Origin: Papaver somniferum
Lineage: Eukaryota; Streptophyta; Magnoliopsida; Ranunculales; Papaveraceae
Direction: 5' to 3'
Assembly (NCBI RefSeq): GCF_003573695.1
Contig: NC_039360.1
Location: 123,094,336 to 123,158,335 of the forward strand
DNA: 64,000 nucleotides
Positions 9,606-22,160 of this stretch are shown here, piece after piece. The position numbers and the translations under genes are program-made. The notes beneath the pieces were generated by a model. That model saw only the letters and a list, made by a program, of their open reading frames with translations, searched no databases and was not told where the DNA came from. Every line of letters starts with the position of its first letter. Position 1 is the stretch's first letter.

Positions 9606-12600
9606 TGTAGATGGGGAAAAACGATTTGCTGGTTTCTAAGGAATTGAGGAGACGACCGCACGGAGTAGACTCCTCGAACCGAGTGAAATGTTAAACCTCA
9701 CACAGATGCACCGCTGCAAAGGGAGTGCTTTAGATTCGAGAGATCAATCTGTAGTACTCCGGCATGAATCAAGACAATGACCGTTCCAGAGTAAATTCGG
9801 TCACAAGAAAGGATGGGTTGATCTGTAGGAGGGAAGCTGAGAAATGTGTGGAATAAATGGTAATCAAAGATTGTGGGTGTGTGAAATTGCTCAATTGAGA
9901 GTAGTTGATGATCTCGTGTTGTCAGTTTGACGTGATCTTGATGATACTGATGATGATTCAATCATGATTCAGAGACTTATTTATATTGCTGGAATTTTAG
10001 ACACCATGATTCCATGAAGTGTGACAGTTGATGGAATCAAGGAGTGGGGAAGTGGAGATCGTGTTTGAAACCAGTTGCTCAACATGTGGAGACTTGGTCA
10101 ATTTTCCACCCACTACCTCGTGAATTCCTTCAACTGATTGCACGACTTGCTCATATTCCATCGTGTGTTTGAACACACGTGCCGTAGACCGCCAGACCAA
10201 AACCCTAAGTGATTTCCCCCCAAAGTGACACGATTGACGTCTCGTGGTATGTTAGTCAATTGCTGACTTCGTGGTTTGATGGGACGATGAGTCCATGTAG
10301 TTGCTGAGTTGAACATGATGTTCTGAAACTCATGAGTTGAACATGTCATGAGACAGAGGTATAGTTCTTACGATAAAGTGAGCAAGTATTGCTCATTCGA
10401 TGGATCGTTGAATATTGATTGTTGAGCCAATATTCCTTGGTTTGAGCAAATATTTATCATCTGAGCAAGTGTTTCTCATGTGATGAATTGTTGAATATTT
10501 GATCGTCTGAGCATGTGTTGCTCATCTAATGGATTATTGGCAGCGTACCAAAAATATTAATTAGAATACTGGTCATTGAACGAAGCATAATTAATAAAAT
10601 TAATGACCATGAGGTCGTCGTAAAATTATTAAGGTTGGAATCTGGAATGATGATCCTTGGATTCAGAAACCCTAATTTGATCAATTCATGGTTCGTCAGA
10701 ATTTTAACCATGGGACGAAGGAGGGAGCGACTAGATGGGACCGTGGATCAACCATGTAGTGTCCATATGCTCACGTGAGCAAATACGAAGAACTCCTGAA
10801 GAGTTGACGATTTGTTGGTGGAAGAATGATTAAAAGATGGCTTAATCATTTATTCAAAATACTCGTCTGAGTCTTAGGTGAGAAAGCCTAATTAATTATG
10901 ACGAGGCGAGGGACCGACCATGGAGTCATGAAACTGTACCTGGGTTGTCACGTGACCGCCTGACGATCACTTCATGAAAATCCAAAGTGTTTGGAAGAGT
11001 TTTGGACCTAATACGAGCAATTGTGCAAATTAGGTCAAAATTGTGAAAATTAATGGGACCGACTTCCGTGAGCCAAAAAGCCAATCTTGGTCGGTCAAGA
11101 TAGCGTGCTCGCGTCTCAGTCCTGAGAATTTTGATATTTTCTGGCGTGCAATTGAGCATTCATTCGAGAAAATATGCCAAAATTAGGGTTTCGACGAAAC
11201 TGAGGAAAACACCATGAGATGGTGAAAAATAATTATAAAATAAGGAATGAGGAGGCGTGGGACCGCCGTGGTCAAGGAATGGTCGGCCGGTCGTGAACAC
11301 GGTCTCGTGGTGCCTTTTCCTTAATTTTATAATATTTTGATGATTTTATGACAAATTCATGAATTTTGAGAAATTTGATGAATTTAGGGAGTTTCCATGA
11401 ATTGAAGGAGTTTTCATGAGTTCATGGAAGAAAAATATTAAAATAATAAAAACACGGGCGTGTCGGACCATGGAGGCATAACCGGCCGGCTATGGACCGG
11501 TCCCACGAGTTTTTCATAATTTTTTTAATATTTTTTAGGTATTTTTGATGATTTGAGGGAATTTTTCCTAATTTGAGAGAAATACCATAAAATCAAGGAA
11601 TTTGATGAATTCAAGGAAAAATAGGATAAATAATAATAAAATAATAAAGCAAAGGGCGTGTGGGACCGGCTAGGGCATGGCCGGCCGGCTAGTGGCCCGG
11701 TCCCACAAGTTTTTCATAATTTTATTTTATTTATTATTATATGATGATTTGTGCAAAAATACCATGAAATCAAGGAGTTTTTCATGAAATTAGAGAAATA
11801 ATAATAAAATAATAAGGAACCGTGGGTTGTGGGGCCGATTGGGACCAAGGCATGGCTGGTTGGCCACTGGTCACGCCCCACACTCCTTTTCTTAATTTTA
11901 TATTATTTTTATGGATTTATGGAAGTACCATGAAACCGAGGAGTTTCCTCGAGACGAAGGAGATTTGATAAAATGAGAGAATTTTCATCAAATCATGGAA
12001 AATAATAAAATGCATTAAAAATATAAACCTGGCGTGGGATTGACCACGACACGGTTTGTCGATCGTGTGTCCGTGCTCCCAGCACCCTGGTCAATATTTT
12101 TAATTAATTATTATTTTCTTCTCTATTTTGCATAGGTTCATCGTTTCGTTGTATTTTTGAAATACTCGTTCGTGCGGTGACTGTTAGTGTATCGTCATTG
12201 AATACACCTTCACCATTTGAATCGGGGCTTACTTAGAGGTAGCTCAGACGCCCGGTTGTTGATTATTTATTACTAATTGTGGAATTCGGTGGAGAATAAT
12301 TCACAAAACTGAGCAATAAGATGTTTATTATTAATTCATAAGATCAGCTGAGGATTCGACTACGAATTCAGAATAATAAAGTGAGCATTACCGTTCCATG
12401 GGATCGTAGATTCGACCATAAAATTGGAGTAATTAAGATTTATCTATTACCATTTACGAGACCAGTTGTGGATTCGATCATGAAATCGGAGTAATGAGAT
12501 AATATAGTTATTGTTATTCTATGAGATCAAGCTGTGGATTCGATCATAGAATCAGAACAATTGTTTATTGCCATTCCATGGGACCAGTCGTGGATTCGAC

Positions 12601-13078
12601 CATGGAATAGGAGCAATAATAGATTATTCTGGGAATTCAGTAGTGAATGTCACGACAGAATTAATCTTAATTAGGAATAATTAACTTTGTGGCTCTATAC
12701 TAGCAGAGCAAGCTGTCTAGGAGCATTAATTATCCCGATATGAGCTTGTCGGTAAGTCATATCCTTTATATAGTCAGAGTAAACTTGTTGTTTGTTCCTG
12801 AAGACGTTATCGCTCTATACTAGCAGAGAAAGCTGTCTAGGAGCCGTCCATCTCGTGATACTATATAGAAATAATCACTGAAAGTATTCAGTATTCATGA
12901 TATATGCCGTTGTCCAGTCATGAGACTACCTATCTACATGTACTCTGAGAGAAAGTACTCTCCGTTGAGAATTCGATGAGAGACCCATGTCTCGATACTC
13001 ACGTCTGATTGTTGAATCAGAGCTTCGTATAATTATGAGTTTACGATTTTAGCCTTTGTCGAAAATCCACCATCTACA
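9606..13078 (-). mobile_element. 5' LTR of element A, complete
   Basis: The 3473-bp LTR runs from TGTAGATGGGG to CCACCATCTACA and matches 1-2550 and, inverted, 58999-62429. It lies next to the primer site and gag start, so it is the promoter-side LTR of the minus-strand element. It contains the same GC-rich islands (about 11255-12090), hairpin array (about 12275-12615) and 32-bp direct repeats as the left copy. Just right of it, at 13079, the PMD remnant of element C begins with intron sequence, so A is inserted in that gene. The matching left target duplication is outside the window. Confidence 0.9.
9978..9985 (-). promoter_or_regulatory. LTR TATA box, element A
   Basis: On the minus strand TATAAATA lies about 375 bp before the end of the LTR, leaving a short R-U5. 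The same box is at 62004-62011 in element E. Confidence 0.55.
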
Positions 13079-13095
13079 AGTGTTTGTTATTGCAG

Positions 13096-13731
13096 GTTGA
13101 TATTCATGTTGTTGAAGCGGGGAAGAAAAGAAATGGAAAGTCTATAGTTGTAGCTGATGATAACGATCGTGTTGGCGACGATTAAATCAACTTTGTAAAC
13201 TCTGATCTTGGAGTTTCAGTTTGTGAGTATCCCACAACCAGCCTTCCATTTGACATTCCTATGGAAAATTCTTGCCCAAATAATCATCTTATCGGCGACT
13301 TCATCATTCCCAAGTGTCATGCATCACTGTACACCAAAATCTGGAGGAAGTATGGGCATATTGCTACCACGTAAGTATGGAGAGGTTTTCTGCCGACTCT
13401 CTTAACCACAGTTGCTGGATTATTTCCTATCATCGATGAGATGAACAAGAAGAACTTGCATGATGTCAAAAACAAAGAGCTTCATAGATGGAATAACATG
13501 ATCTCGAATTGTGATCTTCTGAAATTCAATGTGGGATGGCTTCGTCGTCGTCTTGAAATTATCAAGATTGATAGGGACGCTATTTTCGCCAATATGATAT
13601 CTTCTTCAACTGTAATCATGGCTGAGGAGAGAGCATTAACTCTAGATTCAATAAGGGTCGACAGGGAGATTGAGGATCTGATGGTGAGAACTGAAAACTT
13701 TCAGACAAAGTTGAAAATGATGTCCCAATAA
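13096..13731 (+). pseudogene. PMD gene C-terminal exon, antisense to element C
   Basis: The exon starts after an acceptor TTATTGCAG at 13095 and stays in one frame to the stop at 13729-13731, apart from two stops, TAA 13183 and TAA 13372 (the latter fits CAA to TAA). It aligns with the last exon of the PMD gene of element A: IGDFIIPKCHASLYTKIWRK against GGFSVPIGYARLY, then a matching LTTVAGLFPIIDEM block, FNVGWLRRRLEIIK against LGLNVK*LRKQIKVIK, and a helical tail. The PMD core lies left of element A and outside the window. Its position, antisense and after integrase, is the same as in element A, so the PMD gene is an old part of this family. Confidence 0.75.
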
Positions 13732-13992
13732 CAAAAAAAAAACTGACTTGAATGAGTAAGAATGATATGTTATTAGATGGTGTGCTCTAGATGAGCGTTT
13801 ATGATTTTTGTTTTGAGTAGGCTTAGGATTTTTCTTTGAGTAAGGTAGAATAATTGATCATGGTGTGAAGGAATTTTGTTCAATTGATGAAATGTTTAAT
13901 AAACAAACGAGCATTATGTACGCTCTTTGGAGGAACATAAATTATATCTTTGAAATATGCTTGGATGATGAAAAATAATTGTCTTCTGTTGA

Positions 13993-15600
13993 TCAGTCGT
14001 AATATGCTTTTAGCCATTTACCGTTGATTATATTTCCTTCCACTCCTCCATTAACAGCTAAGATCTTGTAATATCCACTGGATATTGCCTTGATGACTAC
14101 ATATGGCCCTTCCCATTTTGGATAGAACTTGGGAGCAGACATGTCTTGTTGAATGTGTTTTGTTGTTTTTAATAACAAATCTCCTACTTGGAATGTTCGG
14201 GATCTTACCATTTTGTTGTAGGCTCTGGAGATCCTCTGTTTGTAAGCCTCACATATTTCTCTACCTTATCCCTCCTTGACTCGAGCATGTCCAGTTCAAC
14301 AATTCTTGAATTACACTTCGACTTCGTCCCATTGTAATCCACTGGCTGTTGCAATCCTTGCTGAAGGAATTTTGATTTCTGTCGGGAGTACGACATCGGC
14401 TCCATAGACGAGGGGGTATGGTGATGTTCCGATCGAGATTCTCGGTGCGGTTCGATAGGCCCATAAAGCCATAGTTAATTGTTCATGCCAAGTTCTAGGA
14501 TTATCATGAACTGTTCTATTGAGAATCCAGATCAAAGTCTTGTTGGTACTCTCCGCTTGTCCGTTTCCTTGGGGATAGTAAGGTGTAGAGAAAATATGTT
14601 TGATACATATTCTTCAAGCAACTCTCTCACATGTTTGTTGGAAAAAGGATTTCCGTTATCTGTGATGAGATGTTTGTTGGAAAAAGGATTTTCGTTATCT
14701 GTGATGTATTCCTTGATGAAAGCATCAATCGTGACCCTGGTGGTGCTTCAAAGAGGGATAACCTCAACCCACTTGATGAAATACTCGGTTGTCGTGATGA
14801 TGTATTCATGTTGCTTTGAAGATTCCAGATTGATCTTCTCAATGATATCCATTCCCCATCTATAGAAAGGCCATGGACTGCTCACAGAATGTAATGGAAG
14901 ACAAGGAGTGTGAATGAGATTACCATGGATTTGGCATTGATGACATTTCTGGACGTATGCGTCTGCGTCATCTTCCATGGTTGGCCAGTAATATTTCTCA
15001 TGAATCTGGAGAAATAGCTTCCCCTTTCCTTGATGCTCTCCCTAGTGCGTTTCTTTCAAAATTGTTGGAATTTCATGTTCGGCTAAGCATCTCAGTAAGC
15101 TTCCCCTGAAGCTTTTACGGTATAAGATTCCATCAAGAAAGACAAATCTTTTAGCTCTCTGCGTAAGTTTGATTGCTTCTTTCCTTTCTGATGACAAGTC
15201 ATTTTCCCAGAGGTATTTGATATAAGGCTCCCTCTAGTCCCCAGTATGGTGATTGTCAAAGACTCTAAATGATGAGGAGGCATTTGAAAATCAGGACACG
15301 ATCCTTGCAAAGTTATTGACTGAGCCTCCATGGAAGGCCAATAATATCCAATCCTTTGAAGCCTTCTATAAAGTGTCACCACCAGCGTCTGTCCACATAT
15401 TTCCTCGTGCGTGCGTTTGAGTTATTCGCTCGCTTCTTCGTCTCCGAGACATCATGATAAAGACCTATCAGGATTGCGATAGTACAACGCTCCATGAAGC
15501 ATAAAGAAGTTCTTTAATTTTTTGAGGATGATTTTTCCTTCTGAAAGAGAACTACTCAATTCATGAATGATAGGTGTGCGCCAGTCGCTTGCTTGAACAT
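13993..15600 (-). pseudogene. Integrase and RNase H-integrase linker, element C
   Basis: On the minus strand the parts are a linker, an HHCC zinc-binding region ending in YVQKCHQCQIHGN (about 14930), a DDE core with WGMDIIEKINL (first Asp), ITDNGNPFSNK (second Asp, present twice) and YYPQGNGQAESTNKTLIW (Glu), and the C-terminal block FQVGDLLLK ... KWEGPYVVIK ... NGKWLKAYYD. Integrase joins element cDNA to the chromosome. Several frameshifts and stops break it. The linker plus zinc-finger module occurs twice in diverged form (about 15265-15596 and 14930-15245), which is not usual. Confidence 0.85.
14631..14708. repeat. 39-bp tandem duplication over the integrase second Asp motif
   Basis: Two adjacent 39-bp units, 14631-14669 and 14670-14708, differ at a few bases. 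On the minus strand each encodes 13 residues containing ITDN(G/E)NPFSNKH, so the catalytic Asp-Asn-Gly motif is duplicated in frame; one copy has Gly changed to Glu. Confidence 0.9.
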
Positions 15601-16190
15601 CCTTGACTTGAGTGAGCCAAGTGGATGACATAATACGTCTTTGCACTGTGATGGCTTTCTCTGATCCTTCGAACTGTAATTTGGAGGCGAGAGTTGTTAG
15701 ACAGTCAGCATGCCGGTTGTTGGTTCGACCAGTATGGACGATCGTTGCATCGGAAAAATGAGATAAGATTCGTTGTGCTACGGATCTGAATGGGGCAAGG
15801 GTTACTTCTTTGAGAGAGTATACTCCATTCATTTGGTTGACTAGCATCTTTGAATTTCCTCTTATCTCCAGGTACATTTATCCTGCTTGCTTGGCCAAGG
15901 ATAATCCTAACAGGAAAGCCTCGTATTCTGCTGAATTGTTGGTACAATGGAAACCCAACTTAAATGAATGCGAAAAGACTTCGCCAGATGGGGATACTAG
16001 CACCACGCCTGCTCCTCCAGTGTCGTTTCTAGGGGTGGCGGATCCATCAAAGTATAATAACCACGTTTCCTCTTTAACAATTGAAATCTCTGGAAATTCA
16101 CCGGGTACGTCATCATGTAGCATTGTGATGTCCTCTCCTGGAAAGGAGCAAGTAAGTCTACAACTGATTGGCCTTTGATTGCTTTTGGTG
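15601..16190 (-). pseudogene. Second (archaeal-type) RNase H, element C
   Basis: The minus strand reads WLLYFDGSATPRNDTGGAG with the first Asp, NNSAEYEAFLLGL with the Glu, and after a frameshift near 15880 a HTGRTNNRHADCLTTLASK block with the last Asp. This is the extra RNase H found between the RT-RNase H and integrase in Tat-lineage elements. The 5' part overlaps a frame change from the RT-linked RNase H. The gene is broken but all acidic residues of the motifs are visible. Confidence 0.85.
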
Positions 16191-16689
16191 AGACACATGC
16201 TATGTCAAACTCTAACATATGAAGTAGCCATTTTGCCGGTTTTCCTATCAAAGCTGGTTTTGATAATAAGAACTTTATAGGGTCGGCTTTGGAGACGAGC
16301 ACAACTCTGTTTGATAGCAAATAATGTCTGAATTTCTGGATTGCATGGCCCAGCGCTAAGGATTCTCTTTCAGCCTTTGGGTATCGGAGTTCAGCATCTC
16401 TCATTGTACGACTGAAGTAGTAGATCGGACGTTCGATGCCTTCTTCATCTTCTTGAGCAAGGAGAGATCCGACAACAACATCACTAGAGGTTGTGTAGAG
16501 TATTAATGGTCGCCCTTGCACCGGAGATTTCAAGACAGCAGGTGATAATAATATTTGTTGTATTTTCTGGAAGGCCTCTTGTTGGACGGTCGTCAATGCG
16601 AAATCGGCTCCCTTATTAAACAGAGGGGTGAACGAAGCAATGAGTTGAGCTAACCCAGGAATAAAACGTCGAATGTAATTTACCTTTCC
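16191..16689 (-). pseudogene. RT thumb/connection and first RNase H, element C
   Basis: From 16689 leftwards the minus strand reads GKVNYIRRFIPGLAQLI, then LILYTTSSDVVVGSLLAQED, IYYFSRTMRDAELRYPKAE and HYLLSNRVVLVSKADPIKFL. This is the end of RT with its attached RNase H-like domain, whose catalytic residues look changed (TTSSD where an Asp-rich motif is expected), as is common where a second RNase H is present. It continues directly from 36704-37745; the 20-kb array was inserted between them. Confidence 0.85.
16685..16689. other. Target site duplication, left of Sirevirus-like array
   Basis: TTTCC directly before TGTTAGAGC of the first LTR. The same five bases follow the last LTR at 36699-36703. 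Confidence 0.85.
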
Positions 16690-19108
16690 TGTTAGAGCAT
16701 AGCTCGGTCGACCTCGCATGCGTTTCTATCTCAAGCATGTTTGTCAATGTTAGTGATCAAAACTGTGAGTCTTGATTTCTATCCTACATAGCTAAGTCTC
16801 GGACAAGGATAGAAAAGTGTAGTTGATCTCAAGGACTTCATGGCGATTCATCATACAACGACGAAGATCTACTCAAGGAACCGTGGAACTTCATCAACAA
16901 AAAGGTATGTGGAGACTTGAACTTATCTATCACTCAAAAGTCTATCTCTTCTATCTCCTACTTCTTATGAGACAAAAGTCGTATGCTATATAGACTGTAT
17001 CATACACATTTGATATTTCGATCCGAGTATATCTCGCCTATCCATATCTCGAAATCATGTGTTGGTAAAGCGTTTCGCTTTGATCAATTTTATCTTCACC
17101 TAGTGCCGAAAATCATGAAAAGTTTCAATTACTTTGAGAATTGCTCTGACGCGAAACGGTCTGTGAATAACGGCTATATAACGTCCTCTGAGAATATCTC
17201 AATTGTAATGAGAGTTTAGATTACATAACCATGTATTCCTTAATCCGAAGTTTTCGAAATTTGTTGATTGAGAGAAACCGGAGGAATTGGCTTTGCCAAG
17301 TCCGCAAACCCAGTCCACGAACTGACGGAAGTTCTCGACCGAGAATTTCTGCTGGAATTTTCCAACAACTCGTTTGCAAGTAAGTCCGCGAACTCAGTCC
17401 GCGAACCCAGTCCGCGAACTCAGTCCGAGTCTCCTTGCCGAGATTTTATGCTGGGTTTGGAAAACTCCACCGGTTGTCGTAAGTCCTCGAACTTGTTTGT
17501 GAGCTTAAGTGGTTATGACTAAAGATGTGCTCTGAACATGAAACTTAAAATTACTAAGGAATGCTTTATGCAAACCGTTGGTATAAAGTTAATGAGCCGA
17601 TTCAATCGAATCGAATCATCTTTGTTTCAATTGTGTCTTGTGTAGTTACATAAGATCTCATAGCAATTGAACAACTCTTTAACTAGTTCATTTGAGTTAA
17701 TTGAACTAGTTATGGTGAAGAAGAACAAGGTTAATATGAAATGCTCATATAGTTAACCTTTTGGGTTACTATGTTGAACCAACATACACGTACACGTTTG
17801 GGCATGGTTTTCACAAACCCAGTAAAAATCTACCCAAGTGTGTGTGACAAGCTAAGTTTTCGATCTAACGGTTGAGAAATATTAGCTTGAATCTAAATCA
17901 GGTTTTCATCTAACGGTGAATATGGATTGGTTTGTAACTAAGTCAAAACCCTGATTTGAAGGATATATAAAGGAGACATCTAGCATTGTGCAAAAATAAT
18001 CCCCACACGTATGTGTGATAATAGTGCGCTCGCTAGAGTCGATTCTCCTTTAACCTTTGGTTTTCTTCTCTAAAACCAGATTAACGATTTAAAGACTTCA
18101 TTGGGATTGTGAAGCCAGACCGATACTACTTTTATCGTAGTTGTGTGATCTGATCTTGCATCTTCTATCCTACGAGTACAATCTTTGATTGGATTGAGAT
18201 AGTGAGAGTTCTCCGATAGGAAAGATAAAGAAGTCACAAACATCTTCGTCTCAGTGTTTGTGATTCCTCGGCAAACTGCATGTGTAGTCAGGAAGGATTG
18301 TAGAGAGGTGATTGATTAATCTACTCTGTTCTTCGGGAATATAAGACCGGATTATCAATTGGTTCCTGTTAACCTTGATTTTATATCTTAAGACGGAACA
18401 AAACCTAGGGTTTATCTGTGGGAGACAGATTTATCCTTTGATAGACTTTTCTGTGTGAGACAAATTTGTTTATTATCAAGTCTGTGATTTTGGGTTGCAA
18501 CAACTCTTGGTTGTGGGTGAGATCAGCTTAGGGAATCAAGTGCGCAGTATCCTGCTGGGATCAGAGGCGTAGGAGTACAAATGTACCTTGGATCGATGGA
18601 AGACTAATTGGGGTTCAACTATAGTCCAGTCCGAAGTTAGCTTGGAGTAGGCTAGTGTCTGTAGCGGCTTAATACAGTGTGTATTCAATCTGGACTAGGT
18701 CCCGGGGTTTTTCTTCATTTGCGGTTTCCTCGTTAACAAAATTTCTGGTGTCTGTGTTATTTCATTTTCCGCATTATATTGTTTATCTTTATAATTGAAA
18801 TAATACAGGTTGTGCGTTAAAGGTTAATCGATTGGAGATCCGACCTTGTGGTTGTCGATTTCATTGATTAACACTTGGACATTGGTCTTTGGTACCGTCC
18901 AAGTTATTCCTTGTATTTGATAAAGACTTGCTATTGTTTTTAGCTTGAGTAAAAATCAAATCAAGAGAGAGATACTAACTCCTTGAGATACTTTTATCTA
19001 GATTGAGTCTGACTGTCTAGTTGATTCTCTAGCAAAGTATTTTGGAGTTAGTCCATACATATTACTAAGCGAAATATTGGGTGGTGTTGTTAGACCCCCG
19101 CTTTTTCA
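16690..19108 (+). repeat. LTR1 of the Sirevirus-like array
   Basis: It begins TGTTAGAGCATAGCTCGG and ends CCCCCGCTTTTTCA. Diagnostic variants (GCATAGCTC, CACGTACACG, GATCTAACGG, GGTTGCAACAACTC) group it with LTR4, not with LTR2 and LTR3. It contains short AGTCCGCGAAC repeats around 17300-17430. Confidence 0.9.
17964..17971 (+). promoter_or_regulatory. TATA box of LTR1
   Basis: TATATAAAGGAG, about 1.14 kb before the LTR end. It is conserved in the other three LTRs. Confidence 0.6.
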
Positions 19109-19110
19109 AT

Positions 19111-19121
19111 TGGTATCAGAG
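19111..19121 (+). other. Primer-binding site after LTR1
   Basis: TGGTATCAGAG, complementary to the 3' end of initiator tRNA-Met, 2 bp after the LTR. Here the following bases are AAGG instead of CAGG. Confidence 0.85.
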
Positions 19122-19174
19122 AAGGAAAACACGTTTAAGACCTTACAAGTATGTGTTTGTAGCGATCTGACTCT

Positions 19175-19746
19175 ATGGACAGTAGTGCTATCTCAATAAA
19201 TGCACCACCATATCCAGGGATTTCAGAATTATCTTCCATGACTGATTTCATAAAATCTGTAGAAGAAATTCTATTTAAACCTCCACCAGGTTTAAAATCC
19301 CTTGAAGTGTTTTCAGGGCTTGAAAAGAAGCTTGAGAGCTTATCTCTTGATGTTGAGTTTTACATCCAGAAAGCCAAGAATCTCTTGACAGTCTAAATCA
19401 AGTTATGATAAATAATATTCATGTTGAGGTTGATATTGATTTACTAATTAGTGAGACCAATGCTCCTCCTCGGCGTAATCCAATTAGTTGTGATAAACTA
19501 AACGAATTACAAGAGGAGTTTAAATCTCAGTCATCTGAGTGTATCACCTCAAAGCATGAACTGATTCGTTGCTCGATTCCTGATACTTCCTATCAAGATA
19601 GTAGTATTGACTTATTTTATGAAGAATTTAGGAAGTCTCTTTTTATCAAAAGAGTTTCCCTTCGCAGTACTAAAAACTATCTGCAGAAACTGTTTTTTGT
19701 AAGTTGGAAAACACAAATCTTTTTGGGTTCTCTTGAAGTTCTTTGA
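19175..19746 (+). pseudogene. Unknown ORF of internal region 1, frameshifted
   Basis: It starts MDSSAISINAPPYPGISELS and follows the same ORF as 25107-25634 and 31001-31528 but loses frame near 19370 (CAGAAAGCCAAG against CAGAAAGAGCAAG), then resumes in another frame to 19746. At about 19613 it has two more bases than the other copies, which puts its C-terminus in a different frame (LFYEEFRKSLFIKR). I do not recognise the product. Its place just after the primer site is where gag would begin. Confidence 0.6.
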
Positions 19747-22160
19747 TAGACTTATAAAAACAGTTCCTTGGGTGTTTCTCAACACTACAAGATTTAAGAG
19801 TTGTTGGAAAGAAACTCTTTCTTGGTGCCATGGTGACCAAGACATTGTTCACCTCAACACAACTTGTTTGTGTTGAAAGTGCATCCTCACCAAGAAATGC
19901 CCTGCTACGTATACGATGAGGGAAGCACAACAACTGGGGCGCACAGATTATATTTCGTAAGGATGTAGAACTCAATTGGGCTTTTCTAAAAAGGTATGTC
20001 TATAAACTTGAGCAAGTTTTATGTTTTTATTACTTGTTTGCGTACTAATAATGATCCATGTACCTTGATTATCGTTCATTTCTACCTAACTTGATATGTG
20101 TTTAAGGTTCTTAAATGTTTAGGTTTGAAAACATGAGTTCGGGATGTTTGGACTTCATGGTACACATACCAAGTATGCATAACATCATTTAAAACCAAAA
20201 TCCAGGGGTTTAAGTTCGCAAACCCATACTGCAAACTGGAAAATTCGTTTGCAAACCCGTGTGCATACTTTCCTGTAGACGTCGATATTCGGTAAACTTG
20301 TTCTCGCCGTAACTTCTTCGTCCGAAATCGGATTGACCTCATTCTTTTGGAATTATCTTTCTATTAGAATTATCTTCAAAATGGAGATGAGAAACCTTGA
20401 ATTTGGATGAGTTAAGATTAGTATTTGTCCTATCTCTTGTTTTTGAGTGTTTTGCTCCATTTCCTCACTTGTTCCACTTCTCTTGGAATTGGGCACTTGG
20501 ATTCTTGGAGTAATACTCTTCTAAGATAATTTGTAGCTTTTACAAGAATGTTGTTGGTGAATCACAAAGAAGGGAGTTCAATAATGGGCAGTAGTACACA
20601 TTACCGTGGAATTCTTTAATGTTCACAATCATTTCATGTGAACTATGGTGCATGGTTGTTAATGACTTTGTATGATCTTCTTTGTTAATAAAATCTTTTT
20701 ATACGCCTTTGGTAGCTATTCTTGGTATAAATCCGGGCGAAAAAGATTGATTCTACCCCCTAAGTACAAATCATCTTATATGTGCATTACGAGTTTGTGT
20801 TGATGCTTAGGAAACTTCTTATGAGAATTTATTCTTATTTTTGAGAAGGATTACTAGAGTTTGGAATAACCTTTATTGTGATTTCATATTGCTATGTCCA
20901 ACGGTTTCATCTTCATGTTTTTAGATTTATTGGTTTAAATTCTAAAAATATTTGGAGGATGATGTTTTTGCAGTATCTAATATTTATGATTTGTTATATT
21001 GCAACTTGTTATGGGATATGTATTGTTTGCGCACGTGAACTTGAAGGTCCCATATTTTGTCAAAAGTAAAGTCGTTCATAAATTGGTATTCGTATTGATG
21101 AAAGGACGAATTGACTTTTGATAAATACAAATGTTATGCCTATGCAATCATGTATTTGATGGAAAATAGGGTAAAATCTTTTGTGTGACAAGGATAAAGT
21201 CTATTATGTCGTTATGCAAATAGTGATGGAAAATATAATAGATCCTTGTATGTTATCCACGGTATTGATCTTCATTGATCCATTTTGTTATGTTTTACCG
21301 TGAAGGCTCCATTGTGTATCTTATGTTGAGCACCTTACAACTATGTCAATTAATGTTGGCCTTGTTGGTTGTTCCATGAGATGCTATATGTTGAGCATTC
21401 TTGAACTAAATTAATCATCTTGATTGGTTATTTAGTTATTTGCTCCGAAAGTCTTCTTTTGTCGGGCAAAATATTTTGACAATTAAATTGATTGCTTCGA
21501 TGATTAGTTTGGTTGTGTATTCCAATTAGATTAATTATAGGTTCTCTTGTAATTAATCTAGTTGAGTTTTTCATATATTCCACAAGTTCTTGTGTTGAGT
21601 ATATGAACGGCTATACTAATCATGTTCTATTGGTTGTTCTAGTCGTATATTCCGTAAGGTTTTCCTTATGTTGAGTATTTGAACGATTAAGGTATTCATC
21701 TCCGTGTGGTTATCTTAGTCGTAGCTCCGTGAGTTTTCTTATGTTGAGCACAATCAATTAAATTGATCACTTTTGTGGTTTGATTTAGTTGCGTATTCCG
21801 ATTAAATTAATCATGGGTTTACTTGTGATCAATTTGGTTGAGTTTTGGATAATGTTTTTTGGTGTCCAATTAAAAAATCCTTCTTTTCTTTCGAAATTAA
21901 GGTCGCTATTGTTTTTCTTTCGGGAATGACATCAAATCTTCTTTTGAACTTGTGCTTAATGGTAATATCTGGCAGGGTGTGCGGCTGTGGAATTTTATAG
22001 GGGTTATATTGTATCTTAAAAATCCTTGATGAATGCATTTATCTTGAGCTTTATGATTGCATATAAATTTAGTTGGTATGTATATTTCTTTTAGTCTATG
22101 AAATGTCTCTTGTGGGAATTTCATTATGATACCGTTCTTGTACCTTTGCCAATCTTATTG

